A stretch of DNA of 64,000 nucleotides from Candidatus Uabimicrobium amorphum (GTDB taxonomy: Bacteria > Planctomycetota > Uabimicrobiia > Uabimicrobiales > Uabimicrobiaceae). Shown piece after piece: positions 33,858-42,359 of the stretch. Each line of letters begins with the position of its first letter. Position 1 is the first letter of the stretch. The DNA lies in the NCBI RefSeq assembly GCF_009002475.1, contig NZ_AP019860.1:5284501-5348500 (forward strand), written 5' to 3'. A model generated the notes under the pieces. That model had not been told where the DNA came from. It did no database searches and saw only the letters and a list, made by a program, of their open reading frames with translations. The position numbers and the translations under genes are program-made.

Positions 33858-34757
33858 TTATTCTTTAGATTTTTTATCTTCTTGAGGGGCAGCGTTTGTT
33901 TTTTCTGCTTTTGGTTGTTCTTTAGGAGCAGTTGTTTTTGCTTGAGAATCCTCTGAACCTTCTGGCTTACGACGTCTTCTTCCACCACGTTTTCTTCTTT
34001 TGGCTCTGTCATCTTTTTTGTCGTCGCCTTTTGCTTCTCTTGACTGCTTACTTTGTATTTTTTTGTTTTCTTCCCATTTAGCTCTACCGGATTGGATGGC
34101 TTCTGTAAGCTTTGTCAAAACGACTTCAATAGATCTCATTGCGTCATCATTACCAGGGATAGGTATATCTATAATACTTGGATCACTATCGGTGTCCATT
34201 AGAGCAATAACAGGTATGTTTAGCTTTGCTGCTTCTAATACCGCTATTCTCTCTCTTTGAGGATCAACTACTACTATTGCGCCAGGATGGCGATTCATTT
34301 TGCGAATACCTTCGAGGTTACGGTGGATTTTTTTCTTTTCACGACGTAGTGAAGAGGCGAGTTTTTTACTCAATTTACCCATCGAACCGTCTTCTTCCAT
34401 GCGTTCTAATTCTTCTAAACGCGCAAGTCTTTTGCGGATGGTTGTGAAGTTTGTCAAAGTTCCGCCTAACCATCTTTCAGAAACATAGTGCATGCCACAC
34501 TTGCTTGCTTCTTCTTTGATTACTGATTTCGCTTGTTTCTTCGTTCCCACGAAGAGAATCTGATGTCCCTCTGCAGTTAATTTATTTAAAAAATGATACG
34601 AGCGAACCAGGCCTCTTACAGTCTCTCTTAGATTGATGATATGGATTAAATTGCGTTTTCCAAAGATGTAAGGTGCCATTTTGGGGTTCCAGCGACTTGC
34701 ACGGTGCCCAAAATGTACTCCTGCTTCAAGTAAGCTCTTAACTGAGATAAGTGCCAA
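33858..34757 (-). CDS. rpsB: ribosomal protein S2 with long charged tail
   Basis: 299 aa. S2 signatures are visible: LLEAGVHFGHRASRWNPKMA, PYIFGKRNLIHIINL, FVGTKKQAK, ERWLGGTLTNF and VVVDPQRERIAVLEAAKLNI. Residues about 228-299 are an extra Lys/Arg then Glu/Lys/Pro-rich low-complexity tail (RAKRRKRGGRRRRKPEGSED...) beyond the normal end. The start codon is TTG (34755-34757) with AAGGTAGG upstream; no ATG fits the conserved N-terminus. Confidence 0.96.
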   Translation of the reverse strand: MALISVKSLLEAGVHFGHRASRWNPKMAPYIFGKRNLIHIINLRETVRGLVRSYHFLNKLTAEGHQILFVGTKKQAKSVIKEEASKCGMHYVSERWLGGTLTNFTTIRKRLARLEELERMEEDGSMGKLSKKLASSLRREKKKIHRNLEGIRKMNRHPGAIVVVDPQRERIAVLEAAKLNIPVIALMDTDSDPSIIDIPIPGNDDAMRSIEVVLTKLTEAIQSGRAKWEENKKIQSKQSREAKGDDKKDDRAKRRKRGGRRRRKPEGSEDSQAKTTAPKEQPKAEKTNAAPQEDKKSKE

Positions 34758-34837
34758 TACTAAAAACCTACCTTTCTATAAGGATCTACATATTACAATG
34801 AGAATTGTGTAAAAAACAAAATTACAAGAAAACCTCA

Positions 34838-34906
34838 AGGGATGTCCAGGAAAGCAATTTACAACTTTACGATTTAATTTTATAAATTACTTTTCTGTAC
34901 ATCCCT
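34838..34906 (-). promoter_or_regulatory. rpsB leader inverted repeat
   Basis: Two 24-nt imperfect arms (AGGGATGTCC...AATTTA at 34838-34861 and TAAATT...ACATCCCT at 34883-34906) with a 21-nt spacer lie in the predicted rpsB 5' leader. They could fold into one long hairpin, a possible site for S2 autoregulation. A mobile palindromic element is an alternative. Confidence 0.5.
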
Positions 34907-34947
34907 ACAGGGCATAAATTCCCATTCTAAACTCTATAAGATTGTTT

Positions 34948-34975
34948 AGTTTAACTTTCCTATGAAGATTGTCAA
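34948..34975 (-). promoter_or_regulatory. candidate sigma70 promoter for rpsB
   Basis: On the minus strand a perfect -35 TTGACA (34970-34975) is followed after 16 nt by TAAACT (34948-34953). Transcription would start about 185 nt before the rpsB start codon. Confidence 0.55.
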
Positions 34976-35008
34976 GAATGAATTTATAAATCATTATTGT
35001 CGAAGTAG

Positions 35009-36466
35009 TTATTTTTCATTTTGTTGCTTTTGTTTGCCAAGAAAAGCAACACTGTATTCATAATGTGCTTTTTTTTCACTATACTTATAATTCGCGGAAA
35101 ATTGTTGTACTTTTGTTTTTAAACTAGCATTTACTTTTTGAGAAATATGTGGTGGTAATTTTTTTAAAAATCCTTCAATATCGATTTTTTCGTCCTTTTC
35201 CCAAATAGCTAAAACTCCGCCGTGCTTTGGTAGGTTTTTCCACTGAATTTCTGGTGTAATAACCCTACTGTTGGGCATATACATTTGTAATGTACCCGCC
35301 ATAGAGCGATTTTCAACAATAATTAAAAAGTTATCATATTTTTTTTGTAGAAAAAACTCTGCCATGTTACGCATGGGTAGATTTAAACGCCTATACCTTC
35401 CGGTAATATCTGGAATGGCGGTGCGTAAAATAAACACAAATAGAATAGAAATGGCCGCCAAAATCGCTGCGGCGATGTAACATTTTAACTTTTTGCGCAG
35501 AAGATCTTTTTGTATTAGGATGAAGGTATAGAGTGGTAAACAGAAGTAAAATGGCAGATACCAGCGTGTCTTGATTTTTTTGAGTTCAAAAACAAATACA
35601 ATCAATAGCAAAACGGCAAAAGATACGAGATGGAAACTCAAAAATTTATTCCACTTTATTTCGCGACTATGGCGTAGTTCTTTGAAAAAAAATAGCAAAA
35701 ATACAGCGATAAAGATGGCAGTGAAAGACAGGAAAGTGACTATTGTTCTGCCAAAAGAGACGAGAAAAGAGAACTCTTTCACCGTTTGTATTTTACGTGT
35801 AAAATTGGAGTCTCCTAAAAATTGGTAAGCCCATACTATATGTCCACAAGCAATGACCAAACTAATAAGTATCGCAAGTATTGTTCTTTTGTCGAGAAAA
35901 ACGCGACGGAAATCGCGGTCGTATAGCCACGAAATAATGAGTACGGAGATAAAAAGTATGTAGCTATATTTGGACAAAAATCCTAAACCAACGCAAATAC
36001 CGATAAATAGGTATATTTTTGTTTGTGGATGGGCAATCAATTCTAAGAACAGATATAGAGTGAGGGAGGATATTGTAAAAAGTAGCACCGAATGACTTAA
36101 GTCGCGTTGCGCTTCATAAACGATTACTGGCATGAAGAACAATGAACAAGTGATTGCTATTGCGAGAAGGTCGTCCTCTACCACTTTTTTGGCGGCAAGA
36201 AACATAAATATATAGGCGGTAATTAAAAATAAATGTTTGCACAAAGATAGTGCGAGTATCTTATGTGGAATGAGATACAGAAATATCAATTGCACCCATG
36301 TGTAAAGCGGTGGCTCTGATCCATAGCCCCATTCAAATCCACTATGTGCGTTGATGATTTGTTCTGCCTCGTCAGGTAACAGTGAATCGGAAATGGCGAC
36401 ACGTAAAATAATTTGTAGTACGCTGTATACGAACAAAAAAGAAAATAGTTTTTGTTTAGCCGTCAT
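35009..36466 (-). CDS. GT-C fold glycosyltransferase, PMT_2/ArnT-like family 39
   Basis: About 485 aa with roughly ten transmembrane helices. The acidic loop after TM1 contains LLPDEAEQIINAHSGFEWGY then GSEPPLYTW. This is the DEA(x)n...PPLYxW signature of the PMT_2/ArnT group, which transfers sugars from polyprenyl-phosphate donors outside the membrane. The acceptor is unknown. The ATG at 36464-36466 is chosen (AAAGGTG upstream); it overlaps the AlkB-like gene by 11 nt, so the two are co-transcribed. Confidence 0.82.
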   Translation of the reverse strand: MTAKQKLFSFLFVYSVLQIILRVAISDSLLPDEAEQIINAHSGFEWGYGSEPPLYTWVQLIFLYLIPHKILALSLCKHLFLITAYIFMFLAAKKVVEDDLLAIAITCSLFFMPVIVYEAQRDLSHSVLLFTISSLTLYLFLELIAHPQTKIYLFIGICVGLGFLSKYSYILFISVLIISWLYDRDFRRVFLDKRTILAILISLVIACGHIVWAYQFLGDSNFTRKIQTVKEFSFLVSFGRTIVTFLSFTAIFIAVFLLFFFKELRHSREIKWNKFLSFHLVSFAVLLLIVFVFELKKIKTRWYLPFYFCLPLYTFILIQKDLLRKKLKCYIAAAILAAISILFVFILRTAIPDITGRYRRLNLPMRNMAEFFLQKKYDNFLIIVENRSMAGTLQMYMPNSRVITPEIQWKNLPKHGGVLAIWEKDEKIDIEGFLKKLPPHISQKVNASLKTKVQQFSANYKYSEKKAHYEYSVAFLGKQKQQNEK

Positions 36467-37076
36467 CGGTGACACCTTTCGCTGTGGTGTGAAATGCCCG
36501 GAGAGTTACCGAAATTCGCTTTTGACTATATTTGCTACTTTTGGGAATTTCGTGCGTCCAGTTTTCGTTGGTATTGTATGGTATGATGAAAATACCGTTA
36601 TTTTTTGCTAAAAAATCACGATAACCTTTTTGCTTCCAAGGACGTAAACGAAAAACGCGTTCCTCTCCAAAGGAAACGGTGACAATCGGAGTATTGGGAA
36701 TCATGTCATGAGTACTATCGCGATGCTTTCCAATGTAATGCCCAAGTTTTGCGTCATACCAGTTGAGCAACATACTGTTTAGGCGGTGATCTATGGTCTT
36801 TTGACACCACGACATAATGTCTTGTAGCAGTGGAGGGATGGGAAGCGCGTTGTTGACGCTACCGGTGTATTTGTAATTTTTTCCATATGCTTGTTGCCAA
36901 CGCGGTGTTTTTACGACGCGACCATGCATTTTTATTTCGTGGTAGTTTTGCGGATGCATCTGCCATAATTTTTGAAATTTGTCCGTATCAAATTGTAAAT
37001 CTTTAGGTAACATCGCTTCCCACAACAAATAATCTTTGTCCAGTAGAGTGTGGGTAAATATTTTTTTTTCAAACAT
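36456..37076 (-). CDS. AlkB-like 2-oxoglutarate/Fe(II) dioxygenase
   Basis: 206 aa. The Fe(II) facial triad and 2-oxoglutarate residues are visible: GKHRDSTHDMIPNTPIVTVS (HxD), then WTHEIPKS (distal His), then KRISVTLRAF (RxxxxxR). The NWYDAKLGHYIGKHRD arrangement resembles the ALKBH2/3-type demethylases that repair N-alkylated bases. A nucleic-acid repair role is likely but not proven. The start ATG has AAGG upstream and lies just after the permease pseudogene. Confidence 0.87.
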   Translation of the reverse strand: MFEKKIFTHTLLDKDYLLWEAMLPKDLQFDTDKFQKLWQMHPQNYHEIKMHGRVVKTPRWQQAYGKNYKYTGSVNNALPIPPLLQDIMSWCQKTIDHRLNSMLLNWYDAKLGHYIGKHRDSTHDMIPNTPIVTVSFGEERVFRLRPWKQKGYRDFLAKNNGIFIIPYNTNENWTHEIPKSSKYSQKRISVTLRAFHTTAKGVTDDG

Positions 37077-37085
37077 CGGGATACC

Positions 37086-37297
37086 TTAATGTGAATATTC
37101 CATGAAAATAATGACCGCAGACAGAAGAGTAATGATATACATCATGGGATGCAGTTCGCGATACTTTCCCGAAACTACTTTAAGTAAGGTGTAGCATACA
37201 AAACTCCAAACAATTCCTTGGTCAGGAATGTGGTGAGGCCGGCAAAAACTTCACTTTTTACTGTAGTTCCGTTTTCATTTAGTTCAAAAACCAACAT
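37086..37297 (-). pseudogene. NCS2/AzgA-like purine permease with internal deletion
   Basis: From an ATG (37295-37297) with AAGGA 6 nt upstream, the minus strand encodes MLVFELNENGTTVKSEVFAG followed by LTTFLTKELF. The first 26 residues or so match the conserved N-terminus of AzgA-type hypoxanthine/xanthine permeases. The next segment, in another frame, reads QGIVWSFVCYTLLKVVSGKY then RELHPMMYIITLLSAV, typical of the end of the same family. About 400 residues in between are missing, so the gene is a head-to-tail deletion remnant. It starts 12 bp after the ligase fusion gene. Confidence 0.75.
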
Positions 37298-37311
37298 ACG
37301 AATCCTTTCCG

Positions 37312-40300
37312 CTAGAAAAAAGAAGGCACTGTTGTCGTCAGTTGTTGTTTTTTACCTTCTTCTAATAGCTTTACAGCATCCTGAGGATCAATTTCCCAGG
37401 AAGGTTTTAGTTTATGACCAGAGAGAGCAAGTAATATTCCTTCTGCACAACATGCGAAGCAAACACCGCGAGGTAAAGACAAACTCAAGCGAAAATTTTT
37501 ATCGTGTGGTAAACGAACTAGGCCGGGGGAAAGAAAATTTACATTAACGCACTTACGAATACTGCGGTCGCTGTTGGCTGGTTGTGATAAATCTTGTAGT
37601 AAAACTTGTTTATCTGTGGCGATATGTTGTGGAAATACAATAGGAGCATTGTGGTTGCTCACAACAATGATGATATCACAATCGCGCAGAGCGTATAAGT
37701 CGGTCGTGATCTGGCCACTGCCGAGTTCGTCGCGAAACTTTTCTAAACGTGTTGCGGAATAGGGACTTCCTATCAGAAGTAAGTCTGCACAATTATTTTT
37801 ATATAAAAGTTTACAATAGCCACGACCAATATTACCCAAAGCACCGACAATACCTATTGTACTTTCTTGTAAAACTTTTTTGCTTTTATCAAGGGCAATA
37901 TTTAAGTCATTCCATGCCAAAGACAGCGTGTAGGTATTCCCCGAAGAAATTTGTACGTGTTGCGGAACGTGAATTTTGTCACTTCTTTGGGCAATAATAC
38001 TGGTATATGCTCCGAGAATAAGAGTGCGGCACTCGTTTTTTACTGCTAAATCTATTGCTTGTTGTAGGCGCTCTTCAATGAGTTGTATTTCATTGTTGAG
38101 TAGGGAGTGCTTGAAAAACGCTGGTGGTGCTGGTAAAGCAATGCCTGTTAGCCATAGTTTACTATTGTGAATATTTTTGCGAAAGGTCTCTAGTGGCCGT
38201 AACTGGAACAATTCACATAGTTTTGTGCTCAGCTGGCGTTTTTCTTGTGCTTTAAGTTTGGAACATTGTGGGAATTGAGCTAACAGTTCGCGCACTATAC
38301 TTAAAGGGTGGTGGATAAAGGCAATACGTTGGCTATTTTCTGCGGCTACTTCGTGTTGTATGGAAGGTGAATTTACTTCAAGTGAATATTGTGGAAGGTC
38401 CGCGAGGTGACCGACGAGTTTTGTTACGGCGCTTTGTTGTAAAATTTCACACAAGTTCTCTAAAGCGTTTATCAGTTGATCGAGTTCATCTTCACTTGTG
38501 TAAGCACTGGGCTGTATGCGCAGTACATCAGGGGCAGAAGAGGTGGGTAATACCCGTATCGAGTGATGATGTAACAGATAAGAAGAGGCAAAGTAGCCTA
38601 TTTGTTGCGCGATAAGTTGTTTAAATAAATAGTGATTTCCACTATATTGAAGTTTGATTCCCATAATGCAACCACGGCCGCGAATTTCACAAAGAACGTT
38701 TGGGTAACGATTGTGTAGTACTTGTAGTTTTTCGCGCAGAATTTTTCCAATGGTAAGACAGCGCTGGGCTATGTTGTCTTGTTGTATAATTTGTAGTACT
38801 TTCAAAGCGATGGAACACGAAAAAGCATCTTCATAAAATGTGGATGTGCGCTGTAGGTCAAATTTCTCTTGGTAGTGTGACTTCTCGATGAGAGTTACGG
38901 AAATTTTGGCGGCAGAGGCCCCTAAAGCCTTTCCGAGTATGTAGTAATCGGCAACAACGGGACTAGATGCGAGAAAACTTCCACTACGTCCTAGTCCACT
39001 TTGAATTTCATCGATGATGAGTGGTGCGGTGAACTGTTGCAAATCGTTGAGTAATTGCGTGGAGATTTCGCGAATCCCTCCTTCGCCTTGGATGGGCTCT
39101 ACAACGATGGCAAAAATGCGGCTTGTGATAAATGGCGCACATGTCCAGCCGTTTTGGGAAAATTTGGGATAAAGGAGTTCCATTTCGTGTTGTTTTTTTA
39201 TTTGCGGTAGGTCAGTTGTCTCATCGATAAATATCGTTTTTGTGGCAAAGAGGTTGGAAAATACGCCTTGTTTCTCTTCGTGTAAAACTTGCATGGCCCC
39301 AAGTGTTCTTCCGTGAAAAGATCCTTTGAGGGCAATGAGCACCGGAGGTTGTTTTATTTGTTCATAGCTTTGTAGGCATTTGCGTTTTATGTGTTGTGGA
39401 ACAAAGAGTTGTTGGATTTTTTTTTGAATATGTTGCCAAGTGTTTTGCTGCTCAAACCAGGCATGTTTGAGGGCGATTTCGACAGCTTCAGAACCTGTGG
39501 ATGCCCAGCACGCGACGTAAGTTTTTCCGGTAATGTGCGCCATAATTTTTGTGAGTTCTTGAGAGAGTAACGTGGCGTGGTGGCGTATGTTTCCTTGATC
39601 AAAAAAAAATGGTGGTGAATTTTGTAAGAGCTTACTTATGATTTCGTGATGATAGCCCAAAAGGTTGCACGAAAACCCACCGACAAAGTCGAGAATTTTT
39701 TCGTTGTGGGTGTACAAATAATTGCCTTGTGCACTTTGATAAACGCGATTTAAACGCAGCGTGTGCAATAGATTACCCAGGTAAGGAATGTGGGTGTTAT
39801 ATGCATGTTGTTCGTCTTGTAAATATATTTTACAAGGAGAATGTCGCTCCTCATCGGCAACAAGGTCACAAAAATCAACAAAACGATTTTGTATTTGTGA
39901 ACGATCTATTTTACCTACGCCACTAAGAGGTACATCGTCATCGATAATGCCTATGGCACGCAAAGGTGTATTTGCCCGTAAAAATTCATTTTTCTGGTAG
40001 CAGGCCAGTAGTTCACTTTGGGCTTGACGCTTGAGTTTTTCGATATTTTTTGCCGTGGTGAAAACAAGAGCCAGAATACCAATATTTTTGGGATGGGTAT
40101 AAAATATTTTAGGATATTGTGCCAGAATATTACTATATTCACTTTCAATAGTTGCCAAAGGTAATTTCACTCCCAGGCCACTGTTGACGACCGTGTCGTT
40201 TTCACGTGAAACAAAATATACCTTCTTTTCATTGTGTTCAACAATGTCCCCTGTGGCAATCCATGGCGAAAAAAGTTTACTACCTAGGTATTTTTTGGCG

Positions 40301-41412
40301 GCAAATGGACTATTCACAAAAAGTTGGCCGTTGTTGTTCTTTGTATGACGAATGGCGATTTGTACTCCGGGAAGAATTTCTCCCAATGATTTGTTGTCGG
40401 CATCATTTTGTAAAAGGGTGTTCATCACTTGTTGGGTTTCTGTTGTCCCAAAAGCATTGGCGACGCGTGCATTGGGGAATAACTTTTCTAGGTTTGTGGC
40501 AATATCACAGCCACTGGCGACAATACAACGCAAATGAATGTTGAGTGTACTACGCAGAGCAGAACTTTGCTCTTTTAGTTTATGTAACATTAAGAATAGT
40601 GCACTGCCGCAAGTAATGTGTTGTGGGGGGAACTCAAGCAACCATTTTTCGATTTTATCTGGGTTTTGTAACCATTCGCGGTAAATGAATAGCGTATGTT
40701 TTCGGGTCCACAGCGCTCCGAGTAAATTGCGAACGCCCATGGTGTGACTCAATGTAGGGCAAAATGAATTTCCTCCGGTGGTCTGTTCTGCGAAGAGCCC
40801 CGCAGCTTCCCAGGCTTTACAGCTGTTGATTAATGCACGGTGTGTGTAACAGACTAGTTTAGGACGTTTGGTCGTTCCTGAAGTAGAGAACACAATAGCT
40901 TCGTCATCATTATCGTTGGGCGGAATAGTGATGCGATTTGTTGGCGAAAATATATCTAAATCGCGATGAGCACAATATAAATCTACATCGTAACGGTCTT
41001 TCAGTTGTTGTCGCTGTTGCGGTGTATATTCATGCAAAACGCCAATGATAGCTTTTGTCGCGGTAAGGGCAAAGTCTACATGGTGATTATGTTGTGGAAG
41101 ATATACACGTACTCTGCATGCTAGGAAGGCCAATAAACACATCGCCAGTGGAATTTCCGATGTATGAGGAAAGTGAAGAATGGCGACGGTATCTCCGGGA
41201 TGAATTTGTTTTGCACGGCACCAGTTGTATGTGCGGTACACGGCATTTTGTATATCGTGAAGGTGAATGGGATTGTCATGAACGGCATTTGCTCCGACAA
41301 TGATAGACGTATTTTCACTGTTTGGCGTAGAAAAAATCATATCTATGATGGAATTATACTTACTGTCTTGAGGTAGCGATTTTGGTGAAGATAATACGAC
41401 ATCAAACTTCAA
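37312..41412 (-). CDS. AMP-ligase / class III aminotransferase / acyl-ACP-reductase-like trifunctional fusion
   Basis: About 1366 aa (numbering below from an upstream frame start at 41484). Residues 40-540: adenylate-forming ligase with STSGTTKRPK (200-209), AFGTTET (344-350), TGD (411-413) and GKIDR with Lys525. Residues 570-1020: PLP class III aminotransferase with STGSEAVEIALKHA, GSFHGRTLGAMQV, EPIQGEGGI, IIDEIQSGLGRSG and ILGKALG (Lys852). Residues 1050-1370: a domain like cyanobacterial long-chain acyl-ACP reductase, with SGNTYTLSLAW, the dinucleotide loop GIVGALGNIGRGYCKLL (Cys at the expected place) and FACCAEGILLALSGH. No carrier domain is seen. Combined chemistry could activate an acid, reduce it to an aldehyde and aminate it (inference). 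I prefer the TTG at 41412 (AGGAG 6 nt upstream, 11-nt overlap with the desaturase); the ATG at 41418 touches the Shine-Dalgarno. Confidence 0.87.
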   Translation of the reverse strand: MKFDVVLSSPKSLPQDSKYNSIIDMIFSTPNSENTSIIVGANAVHDNPIHLHDIQNAVYRTYNWCRAKQIHPGDTVAILHFPHTSEIPLAMCLLAFLACRVRVYLPQHNHHVDFALTATKAIIGVLHEYTPQQRQQLKDRYDVDLYCAHRDLDIFSPTNRITIPPNDNDDEAIVFSTSGTTKRPKLVCYTHRALINSCKAWEAAGLFAEQTTGGNSFCPTLSHTMGVRNLLGALWTRKHTLFIYREWLQNPDKIEKWLLEFPPQHITCGSALFLMLHKLKEQSSALRSTLNIHLRCIVASGCDIATNLEKLFPNARVANAFGTTETQQVMNTLLQNDADNKSLGEILPGVQIAIRHTKNNNGQLFVNSPFAAKKYLGSKLFSPWIATGDIVEHNEKKVYFVSRENDTVVNSGLGVKLPLATIESEYSNILAQYPKIFYTHPKNIGILALVFTTAKNIEKLKRQAQSELLACYQKNEFLRANTPLRAIGIIDDDVPLSGVGKIDRSQIQNRFVDFCDLVADEERHSPCKIYLQDEQHAYNTHIPYLGNLLHTLRLNRVYQSAQGNYLYTHNEKILDFVGGFSCNLLGYHHEIISKLLQNSPPFFFDQGNIRHHATLLSQELTKIMAHITGKTYVACWASTGSEAVEIALKHAWFEQQNTWQHIQKKIQQLFVPQHIKRKCLQSYEQIKQPPVLIALKGSFHGRTLGAMQVLHEEKQGVFSNLFATKTIFIDETTDLPQIKKQHEMELLYPKFSQNGWTCAPFITSRIFAIVVEPIQGEGGIREISTQLLNDLQQFTAPLIIDEIQSGLGRSGSFLASSPVVADYYILGKALGASAAKISVTLIEKSHYQEKFDLQRTSTFYEDAFSCSIALKVLQIIQQDNIAQRCLTIGKILREKLQVLHNRYPNVLCEIRGRGCIMGIKLQYSGNHYLFKQLIAQQIGYFASSYLLHHHSIRVLPTSSAPDVLRIQPSAYTSEDELDQLINALENLCEILQQSAVTKLVGHLADLPQYSLEVNSPSIQHEVAAENSQRIAFIHHPLSIVRELLAQFPQCSKLKAQEKRQLSTKLCELFQLRPLETFRKNIHNSKLWLTGIALPAPPAFFKHSLLNNEIQLIEERLQQAIDLAVKNECRTLILGAYTSIIAQRSDKIHVPQHVQISSGNTYTLSLAWNDLNIALDKSKKVLQESTIGIVGALGNIGRGYCKLLYKNNCADLLLIGSPYSATRLEKFRDELGSGQITTDLYALRDCDIIIVVSNHNAPIVFPQHIATDKQVLLQDLSQPANSDRSIRKCVNVNFLSPGLVRLPHDKNFRLSLSLPRGVCFACCAEGILLALSGHKLKPSWEIDPQDAVKLLEEGKKQQLTTTVPSFF

Positions 41413-42358
41413 CGTCATCTCCTTTGTGGGCTGACAAAACTTCGTGAACAGGTTTTTTGCGTGTAGCAAAAGGGTGTATTTCACTACTGGTAAATTGAAA
41501 AATATCAGGACGCGAAGAGAGTATTTTTTTGTGTAGGGCGGGGAGATATTGATAATTGAGTCCTGGAGCGAGGTGATGTTCTTTGTGAAGATTAAAATGA
41601 AAAAATAACGTAGACGCGGGAAGACGTACGGAACGTGAAAAGTTTACTTGTTCACGGTAAGAATAGCGCTCTTTGTCTTCTGGTAACGATTGTAAACCAA
41701 GGTGTTGTGTCATCGTGAATAGATGTTCGTAAATAATTCCACTCCCGAAAAATCCACAGCCAATAACTATTAGGTAATGACTTGTTCCGACATAGCGTGC
41801 TGCCAGACAATGCAACACGATTGTAAATACTAAACTCGTCGTGAATTGTAAGATGTGTTTGACGTTGCGTTTATTGGCGGTGGGGTTTATATCGTAAAAT
41901 AAATATGGAAAAAAAACGCCATACCAATAAAGTACGGGAATGCGTAATTTGAACAAAACATCTAAATACAAACTAGGGGGAACTTGTTCTTTGGGACTAG
42001 GTGTCGGATCTTTATCAAGGTTTGACCCTACCCAATTGTGGTGCGCACGATGACCGCGTTGATAGGTCGGAAAAGGCATAAAACAAAAGATACCCGCAAT
42101 ATGCCCGATTACGACGTTGACGATGCGTTTACGGAATAGAGAAAGATGCGCGCATTCGTGAGTAACAACAATAAACATTGTCATGGTAAAAGATAAGGTA
42201 ATGACACCTATAAATAGTGGCATAAAAAAACTAGCTATGTAGACAACAGTGATCGCCACACATAAAAGTGATGTTTTTAATTGTGGAAATGATTTCTGTT
42301 GGATTTCTTGGAGAAAATCTGCCACCTGTTCTTTTGTTAAAACTTGCGGTGTATCCAT
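41402..42358 (-). CDS. membrane fatty acid desaturase
   Basis: 318 aa. All three histidine boxes of the membrane di-iron family are present: HECAH (67-71), HRAHH (103-107) and HKEHH (258-262), plus extra His at EH211-212 and TQH. The hydrophobic segments fit four helices. It should insert a double bond or hydroxyl group into a membrane-bound acyl chain. The ATG lies 1 bp after the kinase stop with AGGA upstream, and its own 3' end overlaps the ligase fusion. The three genes therefore form one tightly coupled unit. Confidence 0.92.
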   Translation of the reverse strand: MDTPQVLTKEQVADFLQEIQQKSFPQLKTSLLCVAITVVYIASFFMPLFIGVITLSFTMTMFIVVTHECAHLSLFRKRIVNVVIGHIAGIFCFMPFPTYQRGHRAHHNWVGSNLDKDPTPSPKEQVPPSLYLDVLFKLRIPVLYWYGVFFPYLFYDINPTANKRNVKHILQFTTSLVFTIVLHCLAARYVGTSHYLIVIGCGFFGSGIIYEHLFTMTQHLGLQSLPEDKERYSYREQVNFSRSVRLPASTLFFHFNLHKEHHLAPGLNYQYLPALHKKILSSRPDIFQFTSSEIHPFATRKKPVHEVLSAHKGDDVEV

Positions 42359-42359
42359 G

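Noticed and set aside
37218..37547. Plus-strand frame of 109 aa near 37.3 kb
   Set aside because: It is antisense to the permease remnant and the ligase fusion, with no recognisable protein sequence.
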